64,000 nucleotides of DNA from Mycobacterium lepromatosis (GTDB lineage: Bacteria > Actinomycetota > Actinomycetes > Mycobacteriales > Mycobacteriaceae). Shown one piece after another: positions 33,111 through 41,009 of this stretch. The position numbers were made by a program, and so were the translations under genes. The stretch covers positions 2,108,001 through 2,172,000 of the forward strand of contig NZ_CP083405.1 in the NCBI RefSeq assembly GCF_000975265.2, written 5' to 3'. Numbering within the stretch: position 1 is the first letter of the stretch; the number at the start of each line of letters is the position of its first letter. A model generated the notes under the pieces. It saw only the letters and a program-made list of their open reading frames with translations. It had not been told where the DNA came from and did no database searches.

Positions 33111-33480
33111 TCCAGAGTACTCTTCACCCGGATCTATATCCTTACCTGCCATGCCTTCAAAATGCCAGACAACCGTCTTTACGGCCTTTACGGCCCGATT
33201 GATCAGCGACAACAATTGGGGTAGGGCGCCGCAACTCAGCAAAGCGCGGTGGCGCGATATCATACTGAACGTCAATGGTGGACTTCACTATTAACGTTAG
33301 CTAACCTTAGCGCAAGGTGTGTCGCTGAGCGCGCCGGCATCAATGGTGGCCAGGATCGACATGTCAAGGTGAAAACGGACTGCTCGACAATCGTTGCCAT
33401 CAATCATCGACGCCACGCGATGTGATCCTACCATACCCTAGAGTCAAGCTCACTGGTGATACCGCGACGGGATGACAGGC
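33111..33480. other. Intergenic stretch, no gene recognised
   Basis: About 370 bases with no recognisable coding similarity. A short palindrome GTTAGCTAAC lies near 33295. Confidence 0.35.
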
Positions 33481-33482
33481 CA

Positions 33483-33797
33483 TTAGTCGGGTGGCATGAA
33501 CTTCCAGTTGTCAGGATTCTTCGGCGAATACATCACCGGGTGCAACTGCCCTATCGCTGGCCATTTGTCCAAGTCGACCACCATGCGCCGATATACGGAA
33601 TACTCGCTGACGGTGGGTCCGCTGATAACACCGGCGATCGTAACAAACTGTTCACCGCGAGCGTCGTTAGGTCGCGGGCTGACCCCGGTAACCAACAAAG
33701 TGCCGCTGGCCAGGTCACCTCCGCCCGGGAGGAACCACTTGGCCAAGAAGACGCCCAAAATCGCCACCAGCAAGAGCAGCACACCGAATTCCCACAC
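33483..33797 (-). CDS. Conserved small membrane protein, unknown function
   Basis: 104 residues from a GTG at 33797. The N-terminal helix FGVLLLLVAILGVFLAKWFL anchors it in the membrane. The rest is a soluble domain with VSEYSVYRRMVVDLDKWP and HPVMYSPKNPDNWKF, reminiscent of the DUF3592-type beta domain that ends in a YxPxNPxxx motif; that comparison is loose. The frame is intact and coding in character, with conserved-looking aromatic residues. Divergent from hisN with 109 bases between starts. Confidence 0.7.
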   Translation of the reverse strand: MWEFGVLLLLVAILGVFLAKWFLPGGGDLASGTLLVTGVSPRPNDARGEQFVTIAGVISGPTVSEYSVYRRMVVDLDKWPAIGQLHPVMYSPKNPDNWKFMPPD

Positions 33798-33875
33798 TCA
33801 TTCAGGTTAGGACCATGGTAAGAATGCTGACATAGACTGCTCCAGCGACGACGTTAGAGTAATTTGGGGGTACCT

Positions 33876-33889
33876 CCCCGCTTGCGGGG
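33876..33889 (+). promoter_or_regulatory. Short GC hairpin in the hisN leader
   Basis: CCCCGC-TT-GCGGGG, a six-base-pair stem, lies within GGGGGTACCTCCCCGCTTGC (33866-33885) and about 17 bases before the hisN ATG. Similar strings recur upstream of other mycobacterial genes in my recollection. A role in leader folding or occlusion of the ribosome-binding site is inferred. Confidence 0.4.
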
Positions 33890-33906
33890 GCAGAGGGGCG
33901 GTGCGC

Positions 33907-34692
33907 ATGGCTCAGGAAAATCTAATGCTAGCGCTGACGCTGGCTGACCGCGCAGACACACTGACTAGCGCCCGCTTCGGCACGTTCAATCTACACGTCG
34001 ACACTAAACCAGATTTTACTCCGGTCACCGACGCCGACCGAGCGGTCGAAGCCGACATGCGTGCGATGCTCGGGCGCGAGCGGCCTAAAGACGGCTTCCT
34101 GGGAGAAGAATACGGCGGTACAACAACTTTCAGCGGACGGCAGTGGATCGTCGACCCGATCGACGGCACCAAGAACTTCGTGCGCGGGGTGCCAGTGTGG
34201 GCCAGTTTGATAGCATTGCTCGACGACGGGGTACCCTCAATCGGCGTCGTCAGTGCGCCCGCACTGCAACGACGATGGTGGGCAGCGCGCGGTCAAGGCG
34301 CTTTCGTGGCGGTCGATGGGGTCCCGCGCCGGCTAGCGGTGTCAGAGGTGGCCGACCTCCATTCGGCAAGTCTGTCGTTCTCCAGCTTGTCCGGGTGGGC
34401 GCAGCGCGGTTTACGCGACCGGTTCCTCGAGTTGACCGACGCCGTGTGGCGGGTACGCGCCTACGGCGATTTCCTATCCTATTGCCTGCTCGCTGAAGGG
34501 GCCGTCGACGTCGTTGCCGAGCCGGAGGTATCGGTATGGGACCTAGCTGCCCTCGACATTGTGGTGCGCGAGGCGGGTGGAGTTCTGACCGGTCTCGACG
34601 GCACCCCCGGCCCGCATGGCGGCAGCGCTGTGGCGACGAACGGTCGCCTGCACCAAGAGGTGCTGACCAGGATCGGCGTTACTGTGAAGTAA
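33907..34692 (+). CDS. hisN: Histidinol-phosphatase, inositol monophosphatase family (HisN)
   Basis: 261 residues from the ATG at 33907 ([10 protein letters not shown]); a GTG at 33901 is an alternative. Dephosphorylates histidinol phosphate in histidine synthesis (Rv3137). The metal-binding motifs are complete: GEEYGG near residue 66, [15 protein letters not shown] near 80-94, and the C-terminal [15 protein letters not shown]. The AGAGGGG string upstream is a plausible ribosome-binding site. It is followed by a perfect 19-bp palindrome and then fadE24; the intervening Rv3138 (pflA) of M. tuberculosis is missing. Confidence 0.94.
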   Translation: MAQENLMLALTLADRADTLTSARFGTFNLHVDTKPDFTPVTDADRAVEADMRAMLGRERPKDGFLGEEYGGTTTFSGRQWIVDPIDGTKNFVRGVPVWASLIALLDDGVPSIGVVSAPALQRRWWAARGQGAFVAVDGVPRRLAVSEVADLHSASLSFSSLSGWAQRGLRDRFLELTDAVWRVRAYGDFLSYCLLAEGAVDVVAEPEVSVWDLAALDIVVREAGGVLTGLDGTPGPHGGSAVATNGRLHQEVLTRIGVTVK

Positions 34693-34698
34693 TTAACA

Positions 34699-34738
34699 GG
34701 ATAACCCTACCTTACTCCAGAGTAAGGTAGGGTTATCC
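34699..34738 (+). terminator. 19-bp perfect hairpin between hisN and fadE24
   Basis: GGATAACCCTACCTTACTC (34699-34717), two loop bases, then its exact reverse complement (34720-34738), starting seven bases after the hisN stop. There is no U-tract. Its position argues for a transcription terminator or RNA-stabilising hairpin; an operator is an alternative given the fadE24 start 31 bases downstream. Confidence 0.75.
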
Positions 34739-34768
34739 ACGTCGCCCTAACGAGCTGAGGCTGCTAAC

Positions 34769-36166
34769 ATGACCAACACTGTTCCTAGTGTTAAGCTCCC
34801 TTGCACGCGTCTCAAACGACGTGGCCTTAGGTCCGGCGTCGGGATGCAGCCGCACAAGCGGACTGGGCTCGACGTCGCAATTGCGATGCTGACTCCGCTT
34901 GTCGGCCATGAGTTCCTGGACAAATACCGTCTGCGCGATCCACTCAACCGAGCGCTACACTACGGGGTTAAGGCGACGTTCTCCACTGCCGCCGCCGCCA
35001 GTCGGCAATTCAAGCGGGTGCAAAACTTGCGTGGTGGCGCAACCCGGTTACAACCCAGCGGCAGAAACTACTTCGACCTGACCCCAGACGACGACCAAAA
35101 GTTGATCGTCGAGGCTGTCGACAAATTCACCGCAGAAGTACTGCGGCCTGCCGCTCACGACGCCGATGAAGCTGCAGCCTACCCGTCCGATCTGATCCCC
35201 AAGGCCGCCAAGTTGGGCATCACCACGATCAACATTCCCGAGGATTTCGACGGCATCGCCGAACGTCGTTCCAGCGTAACCAATGTGCTGGTGGCCGAGG
35301 CGTTGGCGTATGGCGACATGGGATTGACGCTGCCGATTCTGGCCCCTGGCGGTGTAGCGGCTACGCTAGCCTATTGGGGCAGCGCCGATCAACAGACCAC
35401 CTACCTGAAAGAGTTCGCCGGAGAGAATGTCCCCCAGGCCTGTGTTGCCATCACCGAACCGCAGCCGTTATTCGACCCCACCCGGCTGAAGACCATCGCC
35501 GTGCGTACCCCGTCCGGATACCGGCTCGACGGGGTAAAGTCATTGGTCCCGGCCGCGGCCAGCGCCGAGCTGTTCATCATCGGCGCTCAGCTGAATGGCA
35601 AACCAGCATTGTTCCTCGTCGAGTCCTCGACCAGAGGCCTGACCGTCAAGGCCGACCCCAGCATGGGGATTCGCGCCGCAGCCTTGGGCCAAGTTGAACT
35701 CTGCGGAGTGTCGGTGCCCTTGGACGCCCGGCTGGGTGAAGACGACGGGACAGACAATGACTACTTCGAAGCGATCGCGTTGGCCCGGCTAGGCTGGGCA
35801 GCGCTGGCGGTCGGCACCTCGCACGCAGTGCTGGACTATGTCGTGCCATACGTGAAAGAACGCAAAGCCTTTGGCGAACCGATCGCGCGTCGCCAGGCCG
35901 TCGCGTTCATGTGCGCCAACATCGCTATCGAGTTGGACGGGCTGCGGCTGATCACGTGGCGCGGCGCGTCCCGCGCCGAGCAAGGCCTCTCATTCACCCG
36001 AGAAGCTGCGCTAGCCAAACGACTCGGCTCCGACAAAGCCATGCAAATCGGCCTGGACGGCGTGCAACTGCTGGGCGGCCACGGCTTCATCAAAGAGCAC
36101 CCGGTTGAACGCTGGTATCGCGATCTACGGGCGATCGGTGTCGCCGAGGGCGTCATAGTTATCTGA
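34769..36166 (+). CDS. fadE24: Acyl-CoA dehydrogenase FadE24
   Basis: 465 residues (Rv3139). FAD-dependent acyl-CoA dehydrogenase with an N-terminal extension of about 100 residues before the catalytic core, as in the M. tuberculosis protein. Core landmarks: DDDQKLIVEAVDKFTAEVL, EALAYGDMGLTLPILAPGG, the substrate/FAD loop ACVAITEPQPLFDPTRL, and C-terminal QIGLDGVQLLGGHGFIKEHP with VERWYRDLRAIGVAEG. TGAGG precedes the ATG. Followed after 41 bases by fadE23, with which it probably forms a heterocomplex; this pair is induced by isoniazid in M. tuberculosis. The electron acceptor and exact substrate are unknown. Confidence 0.94.
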   Translation: MTNTVPSVKLPCTRLKRRGLRSGVGMQPHKRTGLDVAIAMLTPLVGHEFLDKYRLRDPLNRALHYGVKATFSTAAAASRQFKRVQNLRGGATRLQPSGRNYFDLTPDDDQKLIVEAVDKFTAEVLRPAAHDADEAAAYPSDLIPKAAKLGITTINIPEDFDGIAERRSSVTNVLVAEALAYGDMGLTLPILAPGGVAATLAYWGSADQQTTYLKEFAGENVPQACVAITEPQPLFDPTRLKTIAVRTPSGYRLDGVKSLVPAAASAELFIIGAQLNGKPALFLVESSTRGLTVKADPSMGIRAAALGQVELCGVSVPLDARLGEDDGTDNDYFEAIALARLGWAALAVGTSHAVLDYVVPYVKERKAFGEPIARRQAVAFMCANIAIELDGLRLITWRGASRAEQGLSFTREAALAKRLGSDKAMQIGLDGVQLLGGHGFIKEHPVERWYRDLRAIGVAEGVIVI

Positions 36167-36207
36167 GTATCTAAATTCCGCACTTTCTTCAAAGCGAAAG
36201 ATCAATC

Positions 36208-37410
36208 ATGGCCATCAACCTGGAGCTATCGCACGAACTGCAAGCAGTCATCGTTAAGACCCATCAGGGCGCCGCAGAATTGATGCGGCCGATCGCCCGC
36301 AAGTACGACTTGAAGGAACACGCCTACCCGGTCGAGCTAGACACTCTGTTCAATCTGTTTGCGGGAGCAGCCGAATCGTTCGCCTTCGCGGGAGCCGACG
36401 CGCTCGGCGATGAGGACGACAAAGACGAAAACCACAACGGCGCCAACATGGCCGCGCTGCTACAGGCCCTGGAGGCCTGCTGGGGCGACGTAGCGATGCT
36501 ACTGTCCATCCCCTATCAAGGTCTGGGCAACGCAGCCATCTCCGCAGTCGCCACCGACGAGCAGCTGGAACGCCTAGGCAAGGTGTGGGCGGCGATGGCC
36601 ATCACCGAGCCGGGGTTTGGGTCGGACTCGGCAGCGGTGTCGACGACCGCCACCCTCGACGGTGACGAGTACGTGATTAACGGTGAGAAGATCTTCGTTA
36701 CCGCCGGGTCGCGCGCTACCCACATCGTAGTGTGGGCAACCCTGGACAAGTCGCTGGGCCGCGCGGCGATCAAGTCATTCATCGTGCCACGCGAACATCC
36801 CGGCGTCACGGTCGAACGGCTCGAGTATAAGCTCGGCATCAAGGGATCGGATACCGCTGCGATTCGATTTGATAACGTCCGCATTCCTAAAGACAACCTG
36901 CTGGGTAACCCGGAAATCGAGGTTGGCAAGAGCTTTTCCGGAGTGATGGAGACTTTCGACAACACCCGGCCAATCGTTGCTGCCATGGCCGTTGGAGTCG
37001 GCCGCGCCGCACTGGAGGAAATCCGCAAAATCCTCACCGATGCCGGGATAGAGATTTGCTACGACAAGCCCTCGTATGCCCAGAGCGCCGCCGCGGCAGA
37101 GTTCCTGCGGATGGAAGCCGACTGGGAAGCGAGTTACCTGCTGTCGCTCCGTGCGGCGTGGCAAGCCGACAACAACATCCCCAACTCCAAAGAAGCATCG
37201 ATGAGCAAGGCCAAAGCGGGCAGGATGGCCAGCGACGTTACCCTTAAGACCGTCGAATTAGCAGGCACCGCAGGCTACTCCGAGAAGACCCTACTGGAAA
37301 AATGGGCCCGCGACTCCAAGATCTTAGACATCTTCGAGGGCACCCAGCAAATCCAGCAGCTGGTTGTTGCACGCCGATTGCTGGGCTTGTCCTCCTCCGA
37401 GCTCAAGTAA
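36208..37410 (+). CDS. fadE23: Acyl-CoA dehydrogenase FadE23
   Basis: 400 residues (Rv3140). Partner-type acyl-CoA dehydrogenase: AITEPGFGSDSAAVSTTAT is the FAD/substrate loop, YVINGEKIFVTAGSRATH the central sheet, LGIKGSDTAAIRFDNVRIPK the conserved second strand, and GTAGYSEKTLLEKWARDSKI with IFEGTQQIQQLVVARRLLG the C-terminal helix and FAD adenine contact. The acidic insert ALGDEDDKDENHNG lies near residue 72. Intact and co-directional with fadE24. Confidence 0.95.
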   Translation: MAINLELSHELQAVIVKTHQGAAELMRPIARKYDLKEHAYPVELDTLFNLFAGAAESFAFAGADALGDEDDKDENHNGANMAALLQALEACWGDVAMLLSIPYQGLGNAAISAVATDEQLERLGKVWAAMAITEPGFGSDSAAVSTTATLDGDEYVINGEKIFVTAGSRATHIVVWATLDKSLGRAAIKSFIVPREHPGVTVERLEYKLGIKGSDTAAIRFDNVRIPKDNLLGNPEIEVGKSFSGVMETFDNTRPIVAAMAVGVGRAALEEIRKILTDAGIEICYDKPSYAQSAAAAEFLRMEADWEASYLLSLRAAWQADNNIPNSKEASMSKAKAGRMASDVTLKTVELAGTAGYSEKTLLEKWARDSKILDIFEGTQQIQQLVVARRLLGLSSSELK

Positions 37411-37430
37411 CTTACCAGACTTATCGAACC

Positions 37431-37760
37431 CTAGTCGATGTCCCGCACACATACGATCTCGGCGCGCTTCAAACGCATACAGCAAATGCTCACGGATATT
37501 CCCAGGTCCTGGGGATCCGAGTACAGGGCTTCGCGTATGAGCTCGTTAGAAATCTGCGACTCGTAGAACTGGGCGGTATCGATGTGGTTGACGCCGAGGT
37601 GCACCACACGCCACAACACCGCGAAAGCCCCAACGTGCTTGCGCAGTGGCCGCGGAAAACCCTGGAACCGGGAAGTTGGATGGCACCAAAACCGATACAG
37701 ACGAAAAAGCAGCCAAGCGCGACATTCCATACCGGGCAAGGGGCCGTCAGCCTTCAACAA
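37431..37760 (-). pseudogene. Aldo/keto reductase fragment
   Basis: The minus strand encodes HLGVNHIDTAQFYESQISNE then LIREALYSDPQDL, the N-terminal barrel of aldo/keto reductases (typical GVNHIDTAxxYG-NELIREAL, with the catalytic Asp). The rest of the barrel is absent or unreadable. A fragment inserted between fadE23 and fadB4. Confidence 0.7.
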
Positions 37761-37886
37761 TTTTATCCGCTCGTCGTGCGCAAGAACAAGGATTGGCTGC
37801 GTCGTGCATTAGTGCGTGCGTCGTCTTCGGGTTTTAGATTGAAGCAGCCAAGGCTCTTCGGCCTCTCGTTAACGACGGAGGTGGCA

Positions 37887-38840
37887 TGCGGGCGACACGA
37901 ACAACTCGGCTAGATGGTCCAGACGCTGTCAAGGTCACCGAAGTCGAGGAACCGACAGGCGACCACGTGATCGTGGAGGTGCACGCAGCCCGTGCGGAAT
38001 TCCCGGACGCATTATTACCCCACGGCCGCTAAAAGTACGGGCCGAATCTACCCAGACGTGCTCAGAGCTGAGATGAACCCAGTCGTTCGGTCGGCTATCA
38101 ATTCAACAGTAACTTGACTCCTGGCGGCAGGATTGTCGGCCTCACCATGCTCGCCGGCGAGATGGCTAAGGTCGCTATGTTGTCACCCGACCGGGTGTTC
38201 AAACTACCCGACAACGTGATCTTCGAGGCGAGCGCTGACCTGCTGTTCAACGATCTGACCGTTTACTTTGCGCTCGGTGTCCGCGGCCGGACTGCAGCAA
38301 GGACACGGTTCTAGTGCACGGAGCTGCCGGCGGGATCGAAACACCAACGTTGCGGCTGGCGCCACCCACCATCGCAGTGGTCAGCACCGGAGGCGAAGGC
38401 TCAAACCTAGGCCAACACCACTGACTTGGTGTTGGCCTAGGGGTTCAAAGGCGCAGTAAAGAAGTTGATCAGCAGTCGCGAGGTTAACCGTCGACCCGGT
38501 CGACGGCGACCAAATGACCGATTCACTACACTCGCTTGTTCTGGGAGGGTGGCTAATTGTCATCGACTTCACCGGCGGTGAGCTACCCACGGTCAAGGTA
38601 AACCTGCTGTTGCTCAACAACATTGATGTGGTCAATATGAGTCTGAAGTGCGTGGATCCTAACGCAACCCTAAGCCTTAGCCGAGCAGTAAAACCAGCTT
38701 GAGCCGTTGCTTACCTCCGGCCAACTGCCTTTGCCAAATCCGATTACCGACCCACTAGAGGAGGCGGCTGGCGCAATCGCATGACTTGAAAAGCAGACCG
38801 CTAAAGGCAAAGTCACATTGCGCATCTGCGATTATACGTG
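37887..38840 (+). pseudogene. fadB4: Zinc-less quinone oxidoreductase FadB4, decayed
   Basis: Remnant of a medium-chain NADPH:quinone oxidoreductase (Rv3141). ATG 37887 with GGAGGTGG upstream begins an open stretch with VKVTEVEEPTGDHVIVEVHA and FPDALLPHGR, then a TAA. The family resumes as GRIVGLTMLAGEMAKVAMLS and PDRVFKLPDNVIFEAS (38124-38235), then VLVHGAAGG-like LVHGAAGGIET. Further shifts lead to LILVGF-like VIDFTGGELPTVKVNLLLLN and a last KAKSHCASAI near 38830. A 15-bp inverted duplication (38406-38441) replaces native sequence in the middle. Confidence 0.88.
38406..38441 (+). repeat. 15-bp perfect inverted repeat inside fadB4 remnant
   Basis: CCTAGGCCAACACCA (38406-38420), six loop bases, then TGGTGTTGGCCTAGG (38427-38441). 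The right arm encodes the native LVLA segment of the reductase; the left arm is its inverted copy. Confidence 0.95.
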
Positions 38841-39079
38841 ACCCTTTATACCGGTCCTCCCAGAGCTTCGAGTATCTGGCTCACTTACCGACACCGCGCA
38901 ACTGGCTATCCCATGGGGTACGACGACACCCGCCACGATGATGACAACCCGAAAAGGAAATGTACAAAATCCATGGCTCCACACACCGCGACGCAAATCC
39001 TGAGTAACTCGACAAGCTGCGGCAGGCGGTCGATAGCGTGATCGTCTGGCCGATCCGACCCCGGTTTCGCCCGGCTGCA

Positions 39080-39560
39080 GTTACCACGTAAAGTCCAGCA
39101 TGTCCGCTGGACGGCATACGGGTGCTCGAGCCCGGCACCTTGATCGCCGGACCTTTTACCGGCTGCCTTCGCTGTATGACCAGTGGCTCCCCGTGCTGTG
39201 GGTGATTTCGATCCTGACCATGCCAATCGGCACCAGCACCGGGATGAACCAAACCGGCGTCAAGCAAATACTGACCTATTCATCGATCACACACATCGGC
39301 TTCATTCTACCGGGGTGATCGCCGACAACGCGGCGGACCTTTCGGCCACGTTGTTCTATTTGATCGCCTACAGCTTCAGCACCGCCGGAACGGTAGCGGT
39401 CGTCGTCCTGATCCTCAACCGCGACGGCTCAACAGCTTCAGAAACCACCGCACTATCTCATTGGTTGGTCCGGACTCGGTAAGTGCTCACCCTATTGTGG
39501 GTGCGATATTTTCAATGCTTCTGCAGGCTTTCTCCGGCATTCGGCAGGGTAACAGCACAC
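39080..39560 (+). pseudogene. nuoN: NADH dehydrogenase subunit NuoN, fragment
   Basis: The only trace of complex I. Frames read YDQWLPVLWVISILTMPIG, TGMNQTGVKQILTYSSITHI, GFILPG, then with a shift GVIADNAADLSATLFYLIAY, SFSTAGTVAVVVLILNRDGS, and finally VGAIFSMLLQAFSGI. These are consecutive transmembrane helices of NuoN with the conserved lysine in NQTGVKQILTYSS. The first and last thirds are missing. Genes nuoA to nuoM are absent between fadB4 and this fragment. Confidence 0.88.
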
Positions 39561-40220
39561 TATACTCTGTGCAGATCATTGTGCTAACGTTCTTCATCGA
39601 AACATCCGACGAATTATCTCTCGATCAGACTGCCCAGGCCGCGATCAACTCGTTGATACCCATGCCTACTCCCGCGACCACAAGTAGGTGACTCATGGCT
39701 TCCTATTGGAGATCTGATCCTCATGTCCTCCACGACAATCCACTACTTGGCGGTGTTCGAAGATAACACCGTCGCTGCATCTGGTCCGACAAAAACGCAT
39801 CGTCATCGTCTACCAGAAACTCATTTGCTACGCCCTCGACCAAGGCTGAACCCCTCCCAACTACCTTGAGCCTAGTTATCACGGGGAGGTCCACTATTCA
39901 CCGGATTAGTCCCACAGCGTGCGGACAGAAGCGAACAAATTGTTCTTCGGGTGAAGCCACCGCCACGACCTGGCGCGCTAAAGCAAGTGACACACTAAGG
40001 GCACCGGCAACAGGCGATCTGGCTGGGACCAACGGCAGTAGCCCACCCTAGATCAACCACGCCCGCGATGAAATCCTCAACGAAGATTCCCGACCCGCTT
40101 GATTTGGATAACAGTTGAACGGCGCGATCCACCGATACCTAGTCAAACACCACAGCCGGCACGTCAGATTCTATGCCATGACTCGCACCAGTGACAATAC
40201 CGCCTCGTACACAAGTTTCA
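39561..40220. other. Unrecognised sequence downstream of nuoN remnant
   Basis: About 660 bases with only short frames on either strand and no similarity I recognise. M. tuberculosis has a PPE gene at this position; no PPE signature is visible here. Confidence 0.35.
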
Positions 40221-40480
40221 ACCTTACTTCGACCACCGACGGTAAAACGCAGATTTCGTGACATTGGCGTGTTCGACGACCGCAGCCAAGCTAAGATTCA
40301 AATAGCCGATTTCACCAGCGTTCCGCAGTGGCGGACGGCATTGCCAAGTCGATACGCGGATCTCGCGGACAGCCGGAACCGGGGATCTTGTCAAGGTCGG
40401 ATGGTATCTGCTTTCCAAACTCTACTGATCGTAGCTTTACTGCCGCCAAGAAACCTCAACGAATGAAAGTACCCCGCGTC
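40220..40480 (-). pseudogene. TetR-family regulator, N-terminal fragment
   Basis: The minus strand contains GEIGYLNLSLAAVVEHANVT then KSAFYRRWSK, the helix-turn-helix of a TetR repressor (usual A-G-V-S-K-x-x-x-Y-R-R-W). The ligand-binding domain is missing. Position and strand fit M. tuberculosis Rv3160c. Confidence 0.6.
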
Positions 40481-40560
40481 CAACGAACCGACGGTCGAAA
40501 CAGTTGACCCACTGCAGCACTCCGACCGCAACGTCACCACCTAGCCAACGGCATTGTCAC

Positions 40561-40584
40561 AAGGGCCTGGCTCGCCAGGCCCTT
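40561..40584 (+). terminator. 11-bp GC-rich hairpin
   Basis: AAGGGCCTGGC, two loop bases, GCCAGGCCCTT. A strong hairpin in noncoding DNA about 190 bases from the initiator tRNA gene. There is no U-tract on either side; the terminator role is inferred. Confidence 0.5.
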
Positions 40585-40732
40585 GCAGAGATAACACCGG
40601 ACGTGGTTATCGATCGCAGCGTAGACACTACCGGAATGTCACCAGAAACAATTGTCGTGACCATCCGCTGGCCGCAGGGGCAAAACTCGTGGTGCAAGTG
40701 GCGCCCACCCCCAACGACGCGCAGGTACTTCC

Positions 40733-40776
40733 CATGAAAATGGCCCCTGAAGACGTCTCCGAGGGCCATTTTCATG
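40733..40776 (-). terminator. 14-bp hairpin overlapping the 3' end of the initiator tRNA
   Basis: CATGAAAATGGCCC (40733-40746) and its perfect complement GGGCCATTTTCATG (40763-40776) with 16 loop bases. The A4/T4 runs are inside the stem. On the minus strand the stem begins within the tRNA CCA, so it could terminate tRNA transcription and direct 3' processing. Confidence 0.65.
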
Positions 40777-40851
40777 GTAGCGGGGACAGGATTCGAACCT
40801 GCGACCTCTGGGTTATGAGCCCAGCGAGCTACCGAGCTGCTCCACCCCGCG
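40775..40851 (-). tRNA. Initiator tRNA-fMet (CAT)
   Basis: 77 bases including an encoded CCA. Acceptor CGCGGGG pairs with CCCCGC at positions 2-7, leaving the unpaired first position (C1 opposite U72) that marks bacterial initiator tRNA. The anticodon stem has three G-C pairs below the loop (CTGGG CTCATAA CCCAG), the other initiator signature. Anticodon CAT is in the loop. The T arm is GGTTCGAATCC. Confidence 0.95.
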
Positions 40852-41009
40852 TCGGTAAATGCAAGGTTACCGAACGCCGCCAAAGGTGATCAAATCGCCT
40901 GTCCGAGGCGGTGGCACGCGCGGCGAACAACACACAGAATCCCAGAATTTATGGCGTGTTGGTGTAAAGACGCGGCCGCTCGCGGCGCGGCAAAACCGAT
41001 ACAGCCCAT

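Noticed and set aside
33288..33315. IdeR-box-like palindrome GTTAGCTAAC with CTAACCTTA
   Set aside because: The iron box needs GGTTAG-S-CTAACC with a central base; here the half-sites abut and the outer bases do not match.
37302..37913. 203-codon plus-strand frame after fadE23
   Set aside because: It starts inside fadE23 in a different frame and covers the aldo/keto reductase fragment on the other strand; no motif.
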